From: Desmodus rotundus
Lineage: Eukaryota; Chordata; Mammalia; Chiroptera; Phyllostomidae
Assembly (NCBI RefSeq): GCF_022682495.2
Contig: NC_071394.1
Location: 26,508,470-26,572,469, forward strand
DNA length: 64,000 bases
Reading direction: 5' to 3'
Shown here: piece after piece, positions 62,540-64,000 of the stretch
Position numbering within the stretch: the first letter of the stretch is position 1
Layout of the letters: each line of letters begins with the position of its first letter
Position numbers and translations under genes: made by a program
Notes under the pieces: generated by a model
Told to the model about the DNA's origin: nothing
Databases searched by the model: none
The model's input: the letters and a program-made list of their open reading frames with translations, nothing else

Positions 62540-62985
62540 AAAGCAGCTTTGGGCACTGCTGGTGGGGCATCATTCGGTAAAATAACCTTGCAGGATAGCT
62601 GGGCAGTACCTTCAGTTTCAAAAGTACGTGCCCCTGTGACCCCCAAGTCGACTTAGTAGGCATCCTGCACGCATACTCGAGTATTCGGTGTGGCTTTGTT
62701 AAGTAGCGCATGCCTGGAAAGCACCCGCAGCACAGCTCCACCGTCATGTTGAACACTATACAGCCATAAAAAGAGGGGAAGCTCTGTATCATGAAAAAAC
62801 CTACAAAATGTTAAATAAAAGAGTCCAATCAAGGAACTATCAGTATGCCGATTATCTCAAAGAATATACGAGAAACCTACTTGGTTGCCTCTTGGAAGAA
62901 CTGGATGGCTGGATAGAAGTGGGAGGCAGATCCTTTTGAATTTCGGCCCACATTTATATATTGTACAAGTGGATAAACCAGTTTT
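62540..62985 (+). mobile_element. Old L1M 3' end fragment
   Basis: 'gggcactgctggtggggc', 'tagctgggcagtaccttc', 'aacactatacagccataaa' and 'tgtacaagtggataaacc' are in L1 3' UTR order, much diverged. The 121-codon minus frame crossing it is incidental. Confidence 0.5.
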
Positions 62986-63390
62986 GAAAAAATATATCAA
63001 GCATCTGCCATGATTCATTGGAAAGATCAGACCTCAGTCTTAAAAAGAGGAAAGTCTTACTTACATCATCTCTAGCTTACTTACATCCCAGAATCCAGTG
63101 TCTCATTTCAAAGACCTAGATGAAAGAGAGAAAGCTCCATTGGGGATTTATCCACTCAAGTCTCAAATGACTAATAGTGGGTTTTCATGGCAAACACACA
63201 GCAGAATAAATACCAAAGACGACAACTCACATTGAACACACACCCTCCAGCCACACTTGGACAATCATCTAGCAGCCCCATGGATCACATCCTTTCTAAA
63301 GCATCCTGATGACAGACTTAGAAATCCAAGTTTACCCTATGTGCCTGTGTTTGCTGGTCCTTTGGGAGCAGTACTATGGAAATCTCTTAC
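62986..63390. other. Intergenic sequence, nothing recognised
   Basis: No frame or repeat noted. Confidence 0.4.
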
Positions 63391-63394
63391 ATTT

Positions 63395-63560
63395 GTGTAG
63401 CACTCGGAAGTTGTAAGCCTTTTTCACAATCAGGAACTTCGCACAACCACCCTGTGAGGTTAATGGCACTGATACTAGTCTCCCATTTTGTTGACATTGA
63501 AGAAACTACTTAGACAAGATAACTGGTGTGCCCTAAATTTGACATCCAGACTGGCCAGGC
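63395..63560 (-). mobile_element. MIR SINE (degraded)
   Basis: 'ctgtgaggttaatggcactg', 'tctcccattttgttgacatt', 'gaagaaactacttagac' and 'aactggtgtgccctaa' match antisense MIR. Confidence 0.55.
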
Positions 63561-63879
63561 AGAGCTGGACCCTGGATTCAAAGGGGGCAAGCAGGCCGGG
63601 TGACGGGAAGGGCCTGAACAGAGGATCAGGGATGGAAACATGGAAGCAGAGAACTATGGGCATGGAGAGGGCTGGAAACAGACCCAGAAGACAGGGAGAC
63701 TTGCAACAGGAGGGACAAGTGTCCCAAACTCCAGGGAGGGAAGGGCCCACGCTCTGCAGTGTAAGGGAGGGAGCAAGCAGAGCATTTCAGGCCATTCTAT
63801 CCCACAGGGCCCTGAGGCAGAGCTGCTTCCATGAACTAAGAAGTCCGAGGATGCCTGTCCTCCCTTTTATACTCTTCAG

Positions 63880-64000
63880 TATAGGCAGACCTCAGAGATG
63901 GAGGGATTGGTTCCAGACCATCACAGTCAAGTGGGTATCGCAACAAGGTGAGTCGTAGTCATTCTGCTGGTAGAGTCTTGCCTTAGCTTTGTTAAAAAAA
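63880..64000. mobile_element. Probable DNA transposon end, cut by the window edge
   Basis: 'tataggcagacctcagagat', 'ggttccagaccatcacag' and 'gggtatcgcaacaaggtgag' resemble a common mammalian DNA-transposon end. Its continuation lies outside the window. Confidence 0.4.

Noticed and set aside
63488..63958. 156-codon + frame near the window end
   Set aside because: It begins in a MIR and ends in a transposon-like end, with no domain.

Overview
This window is mammalian nuclear DNA, almost certainly from a bat. It is AT-rich, intron-containing and full of interspersed repeats. The youngest repeats are many copies of a tRNA-derived SINE whose head reads like CCTGGCTGGTGTGGCTCAG and whose tail is a CT-rich stretch followed by AAATAAATAAAATC. 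I recognise this as the VES-type SINE of microbats. Older layers are MIR, L2, L3/CR1-like, L1M, hAT/Tigger-like DNA transposons and solo-LTR-like blocks. Repeat names come from memory of consensus sequences, not from a search.

The only gene I can support is YWHAZ (14-3-3 zeta), on the + strand from about 33.69 kb to about 60.35 kb. A CpG island (about 32.65-35.17 kb) holds a TATA-less promoter and a non-coding exon 1 ending at 33809. Five coding exons follow: 36604-36908 (ATG at 36615), 54488-54611, 55290-55453, 55532-55627, and 58341 onward (TAA at 58398-58400). They join in frame to 245 codons, the usual length of the family, with both 14-3-3 signatures and all ligand-contact residues present. 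All introns are GT-AG. The 3' UTR is about 2 kb with several AATAAA signals; the likely distal one (60323-60328) lies inside an L2 LINE tail.

Layout: 1-32.6 kb is intergenic and repeat-rich (L3/CR1, hAT, L1M, L2, MIR, several VES copies, and solo-LTR-like blocks near 18.0-18.6, 21.9-22.5, 22.6-23.2 and 26.6-27.0 kb). 32.65-35.17 kb is the CpG island and promoter. 33.8-58.3 kb holds the introns, including a 17.6 kb intron 2 with SINEs, a bat L1 tail, a hAT element and a Tigger-like element. 58.34-60.35 kb is the last exon. 60.36-64.0 kb is downstream intergenic sequence with a hAT remnant, an L1M remnant and a MIR.

I found no second gene, no true tRNA or rRNA gene, no CRISPR array and no convincing undescribed system. 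The most interesting points are the L2-derived poly(A) signal, the compact CCAAT/X-box/CRE cluster upstream of exon 1, a dimeric SINE with intact target-site duplications, a 91-bp all-purine tract in the promoter region, and several perfect short hairpins.
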